12,250 nucleotides of DNA from Vulcanimicrobiota bacterium. Lineage in GTDB: Bacteria > Vulcanimicrobiota > Vulcanimicrobiia > Vulcanimicrobiales > Vulcanimicrobiaceae. The stretch covers positions 1 through 12,250 of the forward strand of contig JACRUB010000175.1 in the NCBI GenBank assembly GCA_014305015.1, given 5' to 3'. Within the stretch, counting starts at the first letter, position 1. Each line of letters starts with the position of its first letter. The notes under the pieces were generated by a model. That model was given only the letters and a program-made list of their open reading frames with translations. It searched no databases and was not told where the DNA came from. A program made the translations under genes and the position numbers. Below are positions 1 to 6,334 of this stretch, one piece after another.

Positions 1-399
1 GCACTAACCATCTCTCCCGTCTCGGCCAAGACCACCAGCGCTCAACGCATGATGCCGACCTGTAAAGGCCGCGTTGTCGTTGTCAACGTGAAAACCCACA
101 TGTACTACCCAACCACCAAGATGCACGCGACCTCAAAGTCGATGATGATGATGTGCGAAGCTGCCGCCAAGGGCAAAGGCTATCACATGATGTCGCATAC
201 GGCCATGACGAAGATGCATTCGGGCATGACGAAGATGCACTCGGGCATGATGACCACGCACATGAAGCCGAAGGCGATGACGCCGGCCGTCAATCCCAGC
301 GGCGCGATGAACGCCGATAAGGGCGCCTCACCGAATCCCGATAACAACCAGAACGGCGTGCATACGACCGCCGCTCCCAATCCGAGCCCTACGCCATAG
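1..399 (+). CDS. Met/His-rich exported protein, 5'-truncated at window edge
   Basis: The frame is open from base 1 to the TAG at 397-399, so the true start lies outside the window. The first visible residues (ALTISPVSA) look like the end of a signal peptide, which suggests export. The first internal ATG (base 49) would give 116 residues, of which 19 are Met and 8 are His. The N-terminal part, with CKGRVVVVNVKTHMYYP, a run MMMMC and GYHMM, resembles a small secreted domain of the form C-x-x-x-VVxVNtkt-x-Y followed by a Met/Cys-Glu-Ala-Ala stretch and GYH; this comparison is from memory and inferential. The centre carries two copies of MTKMHSG and then MMTTHMKPKAM, a density of MxxM, MxH and HxM groupings like copper-binding Met motifs. 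The tail is Pro/Asn/Ser-rich and disordered. The crp-like gene starts 5 bases downstream, so co-transcription is likely. Metal binding is an inference from composition only; low complexity alone could also explain it. Confidence 0.7.
   Translation, partial: ALTISPVSAKTTSAQRMMPTCKGRVVVVNVKTHMYYPTTKMHATSKSMMMMCEAAAKGKGYHMMSHTAMTKMHSGMTKMHSGMMTTHMKPKAMTPAVNPSGAMNADKGASPNPDNNQNGVHTTAAPNPSPTP
205..246 (+). repeat. Two 21-bp in-frame tandem repeats
   Basis: Bases 205-225 and 226-246 are near-identical 21-bp units that differ only at one third-codon base (CAT versus CAC). Each encodes MTKMHSG. A partial relative of the unit (MMTTHM) follows. The unit is a whole number of codons, so copy-number changes would lengthen or shorten the Met/His tract without breaking the frame. 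Confidence 0.9.
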
Positions 400-404
400 C
401 GACG

Positions 405-1133
405 ATGGAAACCCAACGGGGGCGGCCGGCGCCGTCCCCTCGGGATGTCGAAGAAGAACATGCTGTCCTGCGGCGCGTGCCGACCTTTTTTGATCTTTCC
501 AACGACACGATAACGGCGCTTGCGCGCGTCGCGCAGGTTCGCACTCTGAAAAAGGACGAACGGCTGGCCACTCCTGAGCGCGTGTGGCCTTTCATCGGTA
601 TTTTGCAACAGGGACTTCTGGGGCTTTATTCGGCGGACGGTCGCGAACTGCAACGGTTGCTTTTTCTGGTGCAACGCAACGAACTTTTTGGAGTGGTGCC
701 GTTCTTTAAAAGCGAATTCGCGAACGGGAATATTACCGTGCTTAGCAGCGACGCAACATTTCTACAGATAACACACGAAGCGGTGCACGCCATTGCGCAA
801 GACCGTCCGGAGTTGATGTACTCGCTAGGTGTTGCGTGCGCGCAACGCGTGGAGAAGTTAGCGAGCGCCTTACAAGCCCAGACCTTCCGCCCGGTGATCG
901 ATCGCGTAGCGCAATCATTGCTTCCCTATGCTTCGCAAGCTTCAGGCCTTTCACCATGCGACCCGACACTGGTACGCATGACTCAATCGCATATTGCATC
1001 CGCAGCGGGCACGGTCAAAGAAGTCGTAGCCCGTGCCATTGCCGAGTTGGAAACGGGCGGCGCACTGCGCCGCGAGCGCGGCCATATCTGCGAATTAAAC
1101 CGCACCCGGTTGCTCGAATTTATCGACGCCTGA
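405..1133 (+). CDS. Crp/Fnr-family transcriptional regulator
   Basis: The 242-residue length and two-domain layout fit the Crp/Fnr superfamily. Residues about 25-130 form a cNMP-binding-type beta-roll, about 135-175 the dimer helix (LGVACAQRVEKLASAL), and about 192-240 a winged helix-turn-helix. In the HTH, SHIASAAGTVKEVVARAIAELE matches the Crp recognition element, with the usual Glu and Arg kept and Lys in place of the first Arg; GALRRERGHI is the wing. The effector site is atypical: where classical CRPs have a phosphate-binding cassette with Gly-Glu and a later Arg, this protein has NELFGVVPFFKSEF. There is also no N-terminal cluster of cysteines as in FNR. cAMP or an Fe-S cluster is therefore unlikely as effector. 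The ATG at 405 is the first in frame near the upstream stop, and no clear ribosome site precedes it. Targets are unknown; the flanking exported proteins are candidates. Confidence 0.88.
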   Translation: METQRGRPAPSPRDVEEEHAVLRRVPTFFDLSNDTITALARVAQVRTLKKDERLATPERVWPFIGILQQGLLGLYSADGRELQRLLFLVQRNELFGVVPFFKSEFANGNITVLSSDATFLQITHEAVHAIAQDRPELMYSLGVACAQRVEKLASALQAQTFRPVIDRVAQSLLPYASQASGLSPCDPTLVRMTQSHIASAAGTVKEVVARAIAELETGGALRRERGHICELNRTRLLEFIDA

Positions 1134-1139
1134 GTCGCG

Positions 1140-1559
1140 ATGCATTTCAAGCCACTTATGCTCGCCGCAGCGGTGATACTCGTTCTCGTAGGGGCGCTTC
1201 TCCCATTCGCCGGCGCTGAACTCGTGCGCGCTGATGGAGCGCCAGCACCATCGCCGTCAATAACTGGGCAACCGATTCCGACCGAATGGCCGGGGTACAG
1301 CCGACTCAAAGAACTGACCGACGCGCAATACTACTATATCGCACGCCCAAATAACGTGAAGGCCCATCCGGTACCCCCGGAATATCAGACGAGCATGCCA
1401 CGAGACATGCACATCCAATGCCTAGATTGGTATCGACTTCCACGCTCTGTTAAAACCGCCGCCGAAGCCGTTCCGAGCAAATTCAAGTATGTGATAACGA
1501 CGTGTGAATGCTGGCACGAAAAGCAAATACCAGCGACGCCAAGACCGGGTGCTAGGTAA
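1140..1559 (+). CDS. Small secreted protein with three cysteines, function unknown
   Basis: I do not recognise a family for this 139-residue protein. Residues 1-26 form a good signal peptide: basic start, hydrophobic core LMLAAAVILVLVGALLPF, then an AGA-type cleavage site. A short Pro/Ala/Ser linker follows (about 31-48). The mature part has an aromatic stretch DAQYYYIARP near 61-70 and only three cysteines: C94 in HIQCLDWY and C122/C124 in TCECWHE. A CxC pair next to Trp-His-Glu could bind a metal or form a disulfide with C94, but no known motif matches fully. It starts 6 bases after the crp-like stop and converges on acsA with 9 bases between the stops. The tight spacing suggests it shares a transcript with the regulator and the Met/His-rich protein. 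It is probably periplasmic or extracytoplasmic. Confidence 0.7.
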   Translation: MHFKPLMLAAAVILVLVGALLPFAGAELVRADGAPAPSPSITGQPIPTEWPGYSRLKELTDAQYYYIARPNNVKAHPVPPEYQTSMPRDMHIQCLDWYRLPRSVKTAAEAVPSKFKYVITTCECWHEKQIPATPRPGAR

Positions 1560-1568
1560 GCGCAGCGT

Positions 1569-3524
1569 TTACTCCTCAGTGTGAACTTCGGTTTTCGCGC
1601 GCTCTTGCAGTTCCGCGACGACTGAAGAATCTGCCAATGTCGTTGTATCTCCGAGCATCCGGCCTTCGGCGATGTCGCGCAGTAAGCGCCGCATAATTTT
1701 TCCGCTGCGCGTTTTCGGAAGCTCTTGCGTGAACGTCAGGTACTTCGGCGTTGTGAATTTGCCGAGTTTCTCGCCAACGTGCTTCCGCAGTTCATCGCCA
1801 AGATCGTGACTGCCCGCATCGCTGCCGCGCAGCGAGACGAACGCTACGATGGCTTGCCCGGTGACATCGTCAACTTTGCCAACGACAGCCGCTTCGGCAA
1901 CGCGCGGATGTTCCACCAGCGCGCTCTCTATTTCAGTAGTAGAAATGCGATGGCCGCTTACGTTCATCACGTCGTCGATGCGGCCCATGAACCAATAGTT
2001 GCCTTCATGGTCGCGCCGGCAGCCGTCGCCCGCCAAGTACTTGTGCGGGAATTTCGACCAATACGTTTCCTTGTAGCGCTCGTCGTCGCCCCAAATGCCT
2101 CGCAGCATCGAAGGCCAGGGGCGTGTCAGCACAATATATCCTCCCCCGCCGAGTGGAACACTTTCATTCTTGTCATTGACGATATCCACACCGATGCCGG
2201 GTAATGGATGCGTCGCGCTTCCCGGCAGTGTTGTAGTAAGGCCGGGTAACGGGCTGATCATAATTCCGCCCGTTTCCGTTTGCCACCAAGTGTCGACTAC
2301 CGGGCATTTCCCGCCGCCGATATGATCGCGGTACCACATCCATGCTTCGGGGTTGATCGGTTCACCCACGGATCCCAACAGCCGCAGCGATGAGAGATCG
2401 TGCTTTTGCGGATACTCTACGCCCCACTTCATGAACGTGCGAATCGCGGTTGGTGCAGTGTAGAGAATGTTGACTTTATAACGCTCGACAATTTCCCAGA
2501 GCCTGTCCTTGTCGGGGAAATCGGGGGTGCCTTCGTAAATGACCGACGTTGCGCCGTTGCACAGCGGACCGTAGACGATGTACGAATGGCCCGTCACCCA
2601 ACCGATATCCGCGGCGCACCAGTATACATCGTCATCTTTGAGATCGAAGACGAGCTTGTGTGTTGACGTCACCCCGGTGAGATAACCACCCGTTGTGTGT
2701 TTGATGCCTTTTGGTTTGGCGGTTGTTCCGCTCGTATACAAAAGGAACAACAGATCTTCGGCATTCATGCGTTCCGGCTCGCATTGTGCCGATTGGCCGC
2801 CGATCGCATCGTGCCACCACACGTCGCGGCCTTCTTTCATCTCAACCGGGTCACCGACGCGCTTTGCAACAATGCAGTGTTTGATCGACGGCGTCTCTTT
2901 CATCGCTTCATCGCAGTTTGCTTTGAGCGCAATTTTCTTGCCGCGGCGCCAGCCCTGATCGGCCGTGATGAGAGCGACGCATTGCGAATCGTTAACGCGA
3001 TCCACAATCGAATCCGGCGAGAAGCCGCCGAAGATCACGGAATGTGCGGCACCGATGCGTGCGCACGCGAGCATCGCAACAGGCAACTCAGGAATCATCG
3101 GCATGTAGATCGCGACGCGGTCGCCCTTTTTGACGCCGAGTTTGCGCAGGCCGTTTGCAAACCGGCACACATCGTCGAGCAGCTGCTGATAGGTAATCGT
3201 CCAACGATCGCCCGGCTCGCCTTCATAGTAGTAGGCAATGCGCGAGCCCTTGCCGCCGCGCACGTGACGATCAAGTGCGTTGACGCACGCATTGAGTTCG
3301 CCGTCTGAAAACCACTTGGCGAACGGCTCATTCCATTCGAGCGTCTTTGTGAACGGCTTCATCCATTCCAATTTGCGCGCCCAGGAAGCCCAGAAAGCCT
3401 GGTAGTCGGCTTCGGCTTCTTCATAGATTCCGGGTTGCGCGTTGGCCTTAGCGGCGAAATCGGGAGGCGGTGGAAAGTGCCGGTGCTCGTGCGAGAGCGC
3501 TTCAATGCCTTGAGCGGTAGTCAT
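1569..3524 (-). CDS. acsA: Acetyl-CoA synthetase (AMP-forming)
   Basis: This cytoplasmic enzyme makes acetyl-CoA from acetate, ATP and CoA through an acetyl-AMP intermediate. At 651 residues it has full Acs length. The N-terminal cap (about 35-90, YQAFWASWARKLEW) is typical of Acs. The ATP-binding P-loop is YTSGTTAKPKG at 263-273, and WWQTETGG at 413-420 carries the Trp that restricts the pocket to small acyl groups. GDGCRRDHEGNYWFMGRIDD (about 499-518) holds the ribose-binding Asp and the hinge, NVSGHRIST follows at 521-529, and PKTRSGK ends at K609, the catalytic lysine that is regulated by acetylation in known Acs enzymes. The P-loop has Ala where many Acs have Gly, a tolerated variant. 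The ATG at 3522-3524 gives the normal N-terminus. Propionyl-CoA synthetase is the main alternative, but length and Trp motif favour Acs. The gene is divergent from the TlpA-like gene across 49 bases. Confidence 0.97.
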   Translation of the reverse strand: MTTAQGIEALSHEHRHFPPPPDFAAKANAQPGIYEEAEADYQAFWASWARKLEWMKPFTKTLEWNEPFAKWFSDGELNACVNALDRHVRGGKGSRIAYYYEGEPGDRWTITYQQLLDDVCRFANGLRKLGVKKGDRVAIYMPMIPELPVAMLACARIGAAHSVIFGGFSPDSIVDRVNDSQCVALITADQGWRRGKKIALKANCDEAMKETPSIKHCIVAKRVGDPVEMKEGRDVWWHDAIGGQSAQCEPERMNAEDLLFLLYTSGTTAKPKGIKHTTGGYLTGVTSTHKLVFDLKDDDVYWCAADIGWVTGHSYIVYGPLCNGATSVIYEGTPDFPDKDRLWEIVERYKVNILYTAPTAIRTFMKWGVEYPQKHDLSSLRLLGSVGEPINPEAWMWYRDHIGGGKCPVVDTWWQTETGGIMISPLPGLTTTLPGSATHPLPGIGVDIVNDKNESVPLGGGGYIVLTRPWPSMLRGIWGDDERYKETYWSKFPHKYLAGDGCRRDHEGNYWFMGRIDDVMNVSGHRISTTEIESALVEHPRVAEAAVVGKVDDVTGQAIVAFVSLRGSDAGSHDLGDELRKHVGEKLGKFTTPKYLTFTQELPKTRSGKIMRRLLRDIAEGRMLGDTTTLADSSVVAELQERAKTEVHTEE

Positions 3525-3573
3525 GGTGCGAAATACCTGAGGTGAGCGTCATGGGCCTGCCGAATAGAGCGTT
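3525..3573. promoter_or_regulatory. Divergent promoter region between acsA and the TlpA-like gene
   Basis: These 49 bases separate two divergent genes, so they must hold, or directly adjoin, both promoters. I see no convincing -35/-10 pair and no strong ribosome-binding site on either strand. A tiny ORF starting at 3551 runs into the TlpA-like start and is probably meaningless. The assignment rests on gene orientation only. Confidence 0.35.
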
Positions 3574-4092
3574 GTGAAGATGATGCGGCTTGTGCTTATT
3601 CTTGCGTTCGTCATTGCGCTCGGTTCGAACGCCGACGCGCGACGCAGCCACGAGCCCTCGACGGGCTTAGCAAAGCTTCATTACAACCAAGCGCCGCCGG
3701 ATTTTACCTTTCCGGAAGGCTCGGGCTACGCCAAGGTCTCGCAGCTTCTGGGCAAACCGGTCGTCATCAATTTTTGGACGACATGGTGTCACGCGTGCGT
3801 CGATGAGATGCCGCATTTCGTGCACTTACAACAGACCTACGGCGACAAAGTGGCCTTCATTTCGCTTTCAAACGAGCCGCAGGGCACGGCCCGCGCCTTT
3901 CTCGCGCAGCATCACTTGCCGATTCCGCTCCTGGAAGATCCGAGCAACGTGATCTTTGGCGCTTATTCCGTCCAGCTCTACCCGGTAACGGTCGTTGTGG
4001 ACGCCCGGGGCGGGGTGTCGTACGTCTCGGTCGGGGGCCTGGATTGGGACGAGCTCCAGGGGGCCGTAAGCAAAGCTTTTGCCTCGAAATAG
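3574..4092 (+). CDS. Exported TlpA/ResA-like thiol-disulfide oxidoreductase
   Basis: This thioredoxin-fold protein probably reduces disulfides outside the cytoplasm, as TlpA/ResA/CcmG proteins do in cytochrome c maturation or redox homeostasis. Residues 1-22 are a signal peptide (VLILAFVIALGSNADA). The mature part opens with the family signature PPDFTFPEGSGYAKVSQLLGKPVVINFWTTWCHAC: the active site is W71-C72-H73-A74-C75, and E78-M79-P80 follows as usual. The cis-proline is P137 in LYPVTVVVD. The length of 172 residues is typical, with no extra domain. The start is uncertain: GTG at 3574 gives MKMMR, while ATG at 3580 or 3583 would shorten the protein by two or three residues without harming the signal peptide. 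No cytochrome maturation gene lies nearby, so the partner is unknown. hrcA follows after 45 bases but has its own promoter. Confidence 0.9.
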   Translation: MKMMRLVLILAFVIALGSNADARRSHEPSTGLAKLHYNQAPPDFTFPEGSGYAKVSQLLGKPVVINFWTTWCHACVDEMPHFVHLQQTYGDKVAFISLSNEPQGTARAFLAQHHLPIPLLEDPSNVIFGAYSVQLYPVTVVVDARGGVSYVSVGGLDWDELQGAVSKAFASK

Positions 4093-4101
4093 ACCTTAGG
4101 C

Positions 4102-4128
4102 TTGGCAGTCCCTGCAGCTGACTGCTAA
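4102..4128. promoter_or_regulatory. Variant CIRCE operator (HrcA-binding inverted repeat)
   Basis: TTGGCAGTC at 4102-4110, a 9-base spacer and GACTGCTAA at 4120-4128 reproduce the exact 9-N9-9 geometry of CIRCE (consensus TTAGCACTC-N9-GAGTGCTAA). The arms pair at 8 of 9 positions. Against consensus, the seventh base of the left arm is G instead of C and its partner in the right arm is C instead of G, so symmetry is kept; the third left base is G instead of A. The site lies 9 bases before the hrcA start, as expected for autoregulation. That HrcA binds it is an inference from position, geometry and family knowledge. Confidence 0.85.
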
Positions 4129-4131
4129 AAT
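4102..4131 (+). promoter_or_regulatory. Sigma70-like promoter of hrcA-dnaJ-rsmE
   Basis: TTGGCA at 4102-4107 (one mismatch to TTGACA) and TAAAAT at 4126-4131 (one mismatch to TATAAT) are 18 bases apart. The boxes coincide with the outer ends of the CIRCE-like arms, so bound HrcA would block RNA polymerase. The expected transcription start, about 7 bases past the -10 box, falls on or next to the ATG at 4138, predicting a leaderless or nearly leaderless mRNA. No ribosome-binding site is visible before the ATG, which fits. Confidence 0.7.
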
Positions 4132-4137
4132 GTCGCT

Positions 4138-5187
4138 ATGAAGAACGTTCCCGGCGCGCTGGATAAACGGAAGGCGTATATCCTCGCCACCGTTGTCTAT
4201 GAGTACGTCGCGACCGCCGAGCCCGTCGGGTCCAATACGCTCACCCAGAAATACAACCTCGGGGTGAGTTCGGCGACGATCCGCAATGAGATGGCCGAGC
4301 TCGAGGCCTTGGGCTACCTGGACCAGCCGCACGCCTCGGCCGGCCGCATTCCCTCAGACGCCGGCTACCGCACCTACGTCGATGCGCTCATGCAGCCCGA
4401 ACAATTGCCGGTGCCCGAGCGACGCCGCATTCAAGACGAGCTTCGCGAGGCAAGCCGGGAGCTAGACGACGTTATTGAAACGACCACGCGTTTGCTCGGC
4501 CGTCTTTCGAACAACGTGGCCTTCGTCGTAACGCCGCCAACCGAGTCGCATGCATTCCGGCACGTTCAAATGATTTGGCTGAGCGCACAAACCGGCGTCG
4601 CCGTTGTGATGACCTCGATGGGGACGGCCGCGCAAACGATGTTCGAACTGCAGAATGATGTCACGCCCGATGACTTAACGCGCCTCTCTAATGCGCTCAA
4701 TGCGCGCTTAGGCGGCAAGCTGCTTGGCGAAATCAAGGATGCCGACGTCGCCGCCGCCGTTGCGGAAATCGGCCTTAACGACGACGTGCGCGTCGCCGTC
4801 ATGAATGCACCGCGTTCGGCACGCTCCTCGGAGACGCCGCACATCAGCTCGGCAGGCGCGCAAAACTTGTTGGATCAACCCGAATTTCACGATTTGAGAA
4901 AGCTGCGATCGATTCTGAACATTGTCGAAGAGCAAAAGACGCTCTACGATTTGGTTGCCGATTCGATGGGCAAAGAATCCGCCAGCGTCAAGATCGGGCA
5001 CGAACTGGGGTCCGACGACATTATGGAATGCAGCGTGGTGACGGTTCCTTACCGCTTTGGCGAGCATGCGATCGGCATGCTTGCAATTCTTGGGCCGCGG
5101 CGCATGCCGTACGCCCGTTTAATGGCGCTCGCTTCGGGTACTGCTGAAACGTTGAGCGAACGCCTCTCAGACGTCGAAATAAAGTAG
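4138..5187 (+). CDS. hrcA: Heat-inducible transcription repressor HrcA
   Basis: HrcA represses class I heat-shock genes by binding CIRCE and is kept active by GroE in the species studied. The 349 residues cover the whole family length. The N-terminal winged helix (about 8-80) is diagnostic: PVGSNTLTQKYNLGVSSATI, then RNEMAELEALGYLDQPHASAGRIPSDAGYR. The usual Arg of PVGSRTL is Asn (N33). The dimerisation and inserted domains follow, ending with the family-like VVTVPYRFGEHAIGMLAILGPRRMPY and LSERLSDVEIK. The ATG at 4138 gives the expected N-terminus just ahead of LDKRKAYIL. The gene starts 9 bases after a CIRCE-like operator, so it is very likely autoregulated. dnaJ follows after 4 bases. The common hrcA-grpE-dnaK-dnaJ order is broken: grpE and dnaK are not here and must be elsewhere in the genome. 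Confidence 0.97.
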   Translation: MKNVPGALDKRKAYILATVVYEYVATAEPVGSNTLTQKYNLGVSSATIRNEMAELEALGYLDQPHASAGRIPSDAGYRTYVDALMQPEQLPVPERRRIQDELREASRELDDVIETTTRLLGRLSNNVAFVVTPPTESHAFRHVQMIWLSAQTGVAVVMTSMGTAAQTMFELQNDVTPDDLTRLSNALNARLGGKLLGEIKDADVAAAVAEIGLNDDVRVAVMNAPRSARSSETPHISSAGAQNLLDQPEFHDLRKLRSILNIVEEQKTLYDLVADSMGKESASVKIGHELGSDDIMECSVVTVPYRFGEHAIGMLAILGPRRMPYARLMALASGTAETLSERLSDVEIK

Positions 5188-5191
5188 GGAA

Positions 5192-6334
5192 ATGCCGACC
5201 ACCGATTTTTATGAAATTTTAGGCGTGCCTCGTGGCGCCTCGGGCGATGACATAAAAAAAGCGTACCGCGCACTTGCGCGCACGCATCACCCCGACGTCG
5301 CCGAAGATAAGGCGCAGGCCGAGCACCACTTCAAGGAGATCAACGAAGCCTACGAAGTGCTCTCCGATCCGCGCAAGCGCGAGCAGTACGACCGTTTCGG
5401 GCATGCGGGCAACGGCGTCGGTGCGGGCGGGTTTAGCGACTTCGGCGGATTCACGAACGGCTTTGGCGCCGGCGGATTCGGCGAGATTTTTGATATGTTC
5501 TTCAGCGAAGCGCGCACTGCCGGCCCGCAAGCGCGGCGCAACGGCCCCTCGCGTGGCTCGGATTTGCGCTACGATTTAGAAATTACGCTCGAAGAAGCGT
5601 TTGGCGGCAGCACCAAAGAGATTAACTTCAATCATCTCTCCTCGTGCGAACAGTGCAAGGGCAGCGGTGCAGAACCCGGTACGCTGGTTGTTCCGTGCGA
5701 CCGGTGCGGTGCGAGCGGCGTGATGCGGCAAGTACGCCAAACGCCGCTGGGACAATTCGTCACACAATCGACCTGCAACAAATGCATGGGCGATGGACAG
5801 GTCGTTCAAACGCCGTGTACGTCGTGCGCCGGCCGCGGGCGAAAAGAAGTTGAGCGTAAGTTGACCGTGCGGGTTCCGGCGGGCGTCGATGACGGCAGTC
5901 GTATTCGCATCGCGGGCAGCGGCGAAGCGGGTATTCGCGGTGGTCCGGCGGGGGATCTGTATGTGTACCTCGCGGTTGTTCCGCATCCCAAGTTTCGCCG
6001 CGATGGTCTCGATACGATGACCGATCTTGTGGTGTCATTCCCGCAAGCTGCGCTTGGCGGCCATGTGAAAGTCGGCTCGCTCGACGGAGAGCTCTCACTC
6101 GCACTTCATCCGGGAACACAGAGTGGTACGCGATATAAGATGAAGGGGCACGGGATGCCGAGCGTGCGTGGAACGCAGCGCGGCGATCACCTCGTGACCG
6201 TTCACGTCGCGGTTCCGGCGAAGTTGACCAAACGCCAACGCGAGTTACTCGAAGAGTATGCGCGCGCCGGCGGCGACCGCGTCGAAGAGAAAAACTTTTT
6301 CGATCGCGTCAAAGACGCGTTCAAGCCCGATTAG
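5192..6334 (+). CDS. dnaJ: Chaperone protein DnaJ (Hsp40)
   Basis: DnaJ delivers unfolded proteins to DnaK and stimulates its ATPase. All type I domains are present in 380 residues: the J domain (1-70) with the essential H33-P34-D35 loop, a Gly/Phe-rich linker (about 75-105, repeated GGF units), and a zinc domain with four CxxCxGxG-type repeats beginning at C152 (CEQCKGSG), C169 (CDRCGASG), C195 (CNKCMGDG) and C209 (CTSCAGRG). Two beta-rich substrate-binding domains follow, with VPAGVDDGSRIRIAGSGEAG and LHPGTQSGTRYKMKGHGMPS. In the second zinc repeat Ala replaces the usual Gly, a mild change. The start is 4 bases after the hrcA stop, with AGGGA just upstream as a possible ribosome site. It is expected to be heat-induced through the CIRCE-like operator. 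The stop TAG at 6332-6334 lies inside the reading frame of rsmE. Confidence 0.98.
   Translation: MPTTDFYEILGVPRGASGDDIKKAYRALARTHHPDVAEDKAQAEHHFKEINEAYEVLSDPRKREQYDRFGHAGNGVGAGGFSDFGGFTNGFGAGGFGEIFDMFFSEARTAGPQARRNGPSRGSDLRYDLEITLEEAFGGSTKEINFNHLSSCEQCKGSGAEPGTLVVPCDRCGASGVMRQVRQTPLGQFVTQSTCNKCMGDGQVVQTPCTSCAGRGRKEVERKLTVRVPAGVDDGSRIRIAGSGEAGIRGGPAGDLYVYLAVVPHPKFRRDGLDTMTDLVVSFPQAALGGHVKVGSLDGELSLALHPGTQSGTRYKMKGHGMPSVRGTQRGDHLVTVHVAVPAKLTKRQRELLEEYARAGGDRVEEKNFFDRVKDAFKPD

Noticed and set aside
183..674. Long minus-strand frame (163 codons) opposite the Met/His-rich gene and the crp-like gene
   Set aside because: It is antisense to two better-supported frames, has a composition typical of a shadow (Arg/Pro-rich), and crosses the junction of two genes.
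1556..1575. Shared bidirectional terminator at the convergent 1559/1569 gene ends
   Set aside because: Only 9 bases separate the stops and no GC-rich stem with T tract is visible.
2697..3308. Plus-strand frame of 203 codons opposite acsA
   Set aside because: acsA is complete with all catalytic motifs on the minus strand; the opposite frame has no recognisable features.
3551..3577. Eight-codon leader ORF before the TlpA-like gene
   Set aside because: It is very short, has no ribosome site, shows no regulatory codon pattern, and merely overlaps the start region.
5400..5520. GGCGGATTC-type repeats in dnaJ
   Set aside because: These encode the normal Gly/Phe linker of DnaJ and need no separate explanation.
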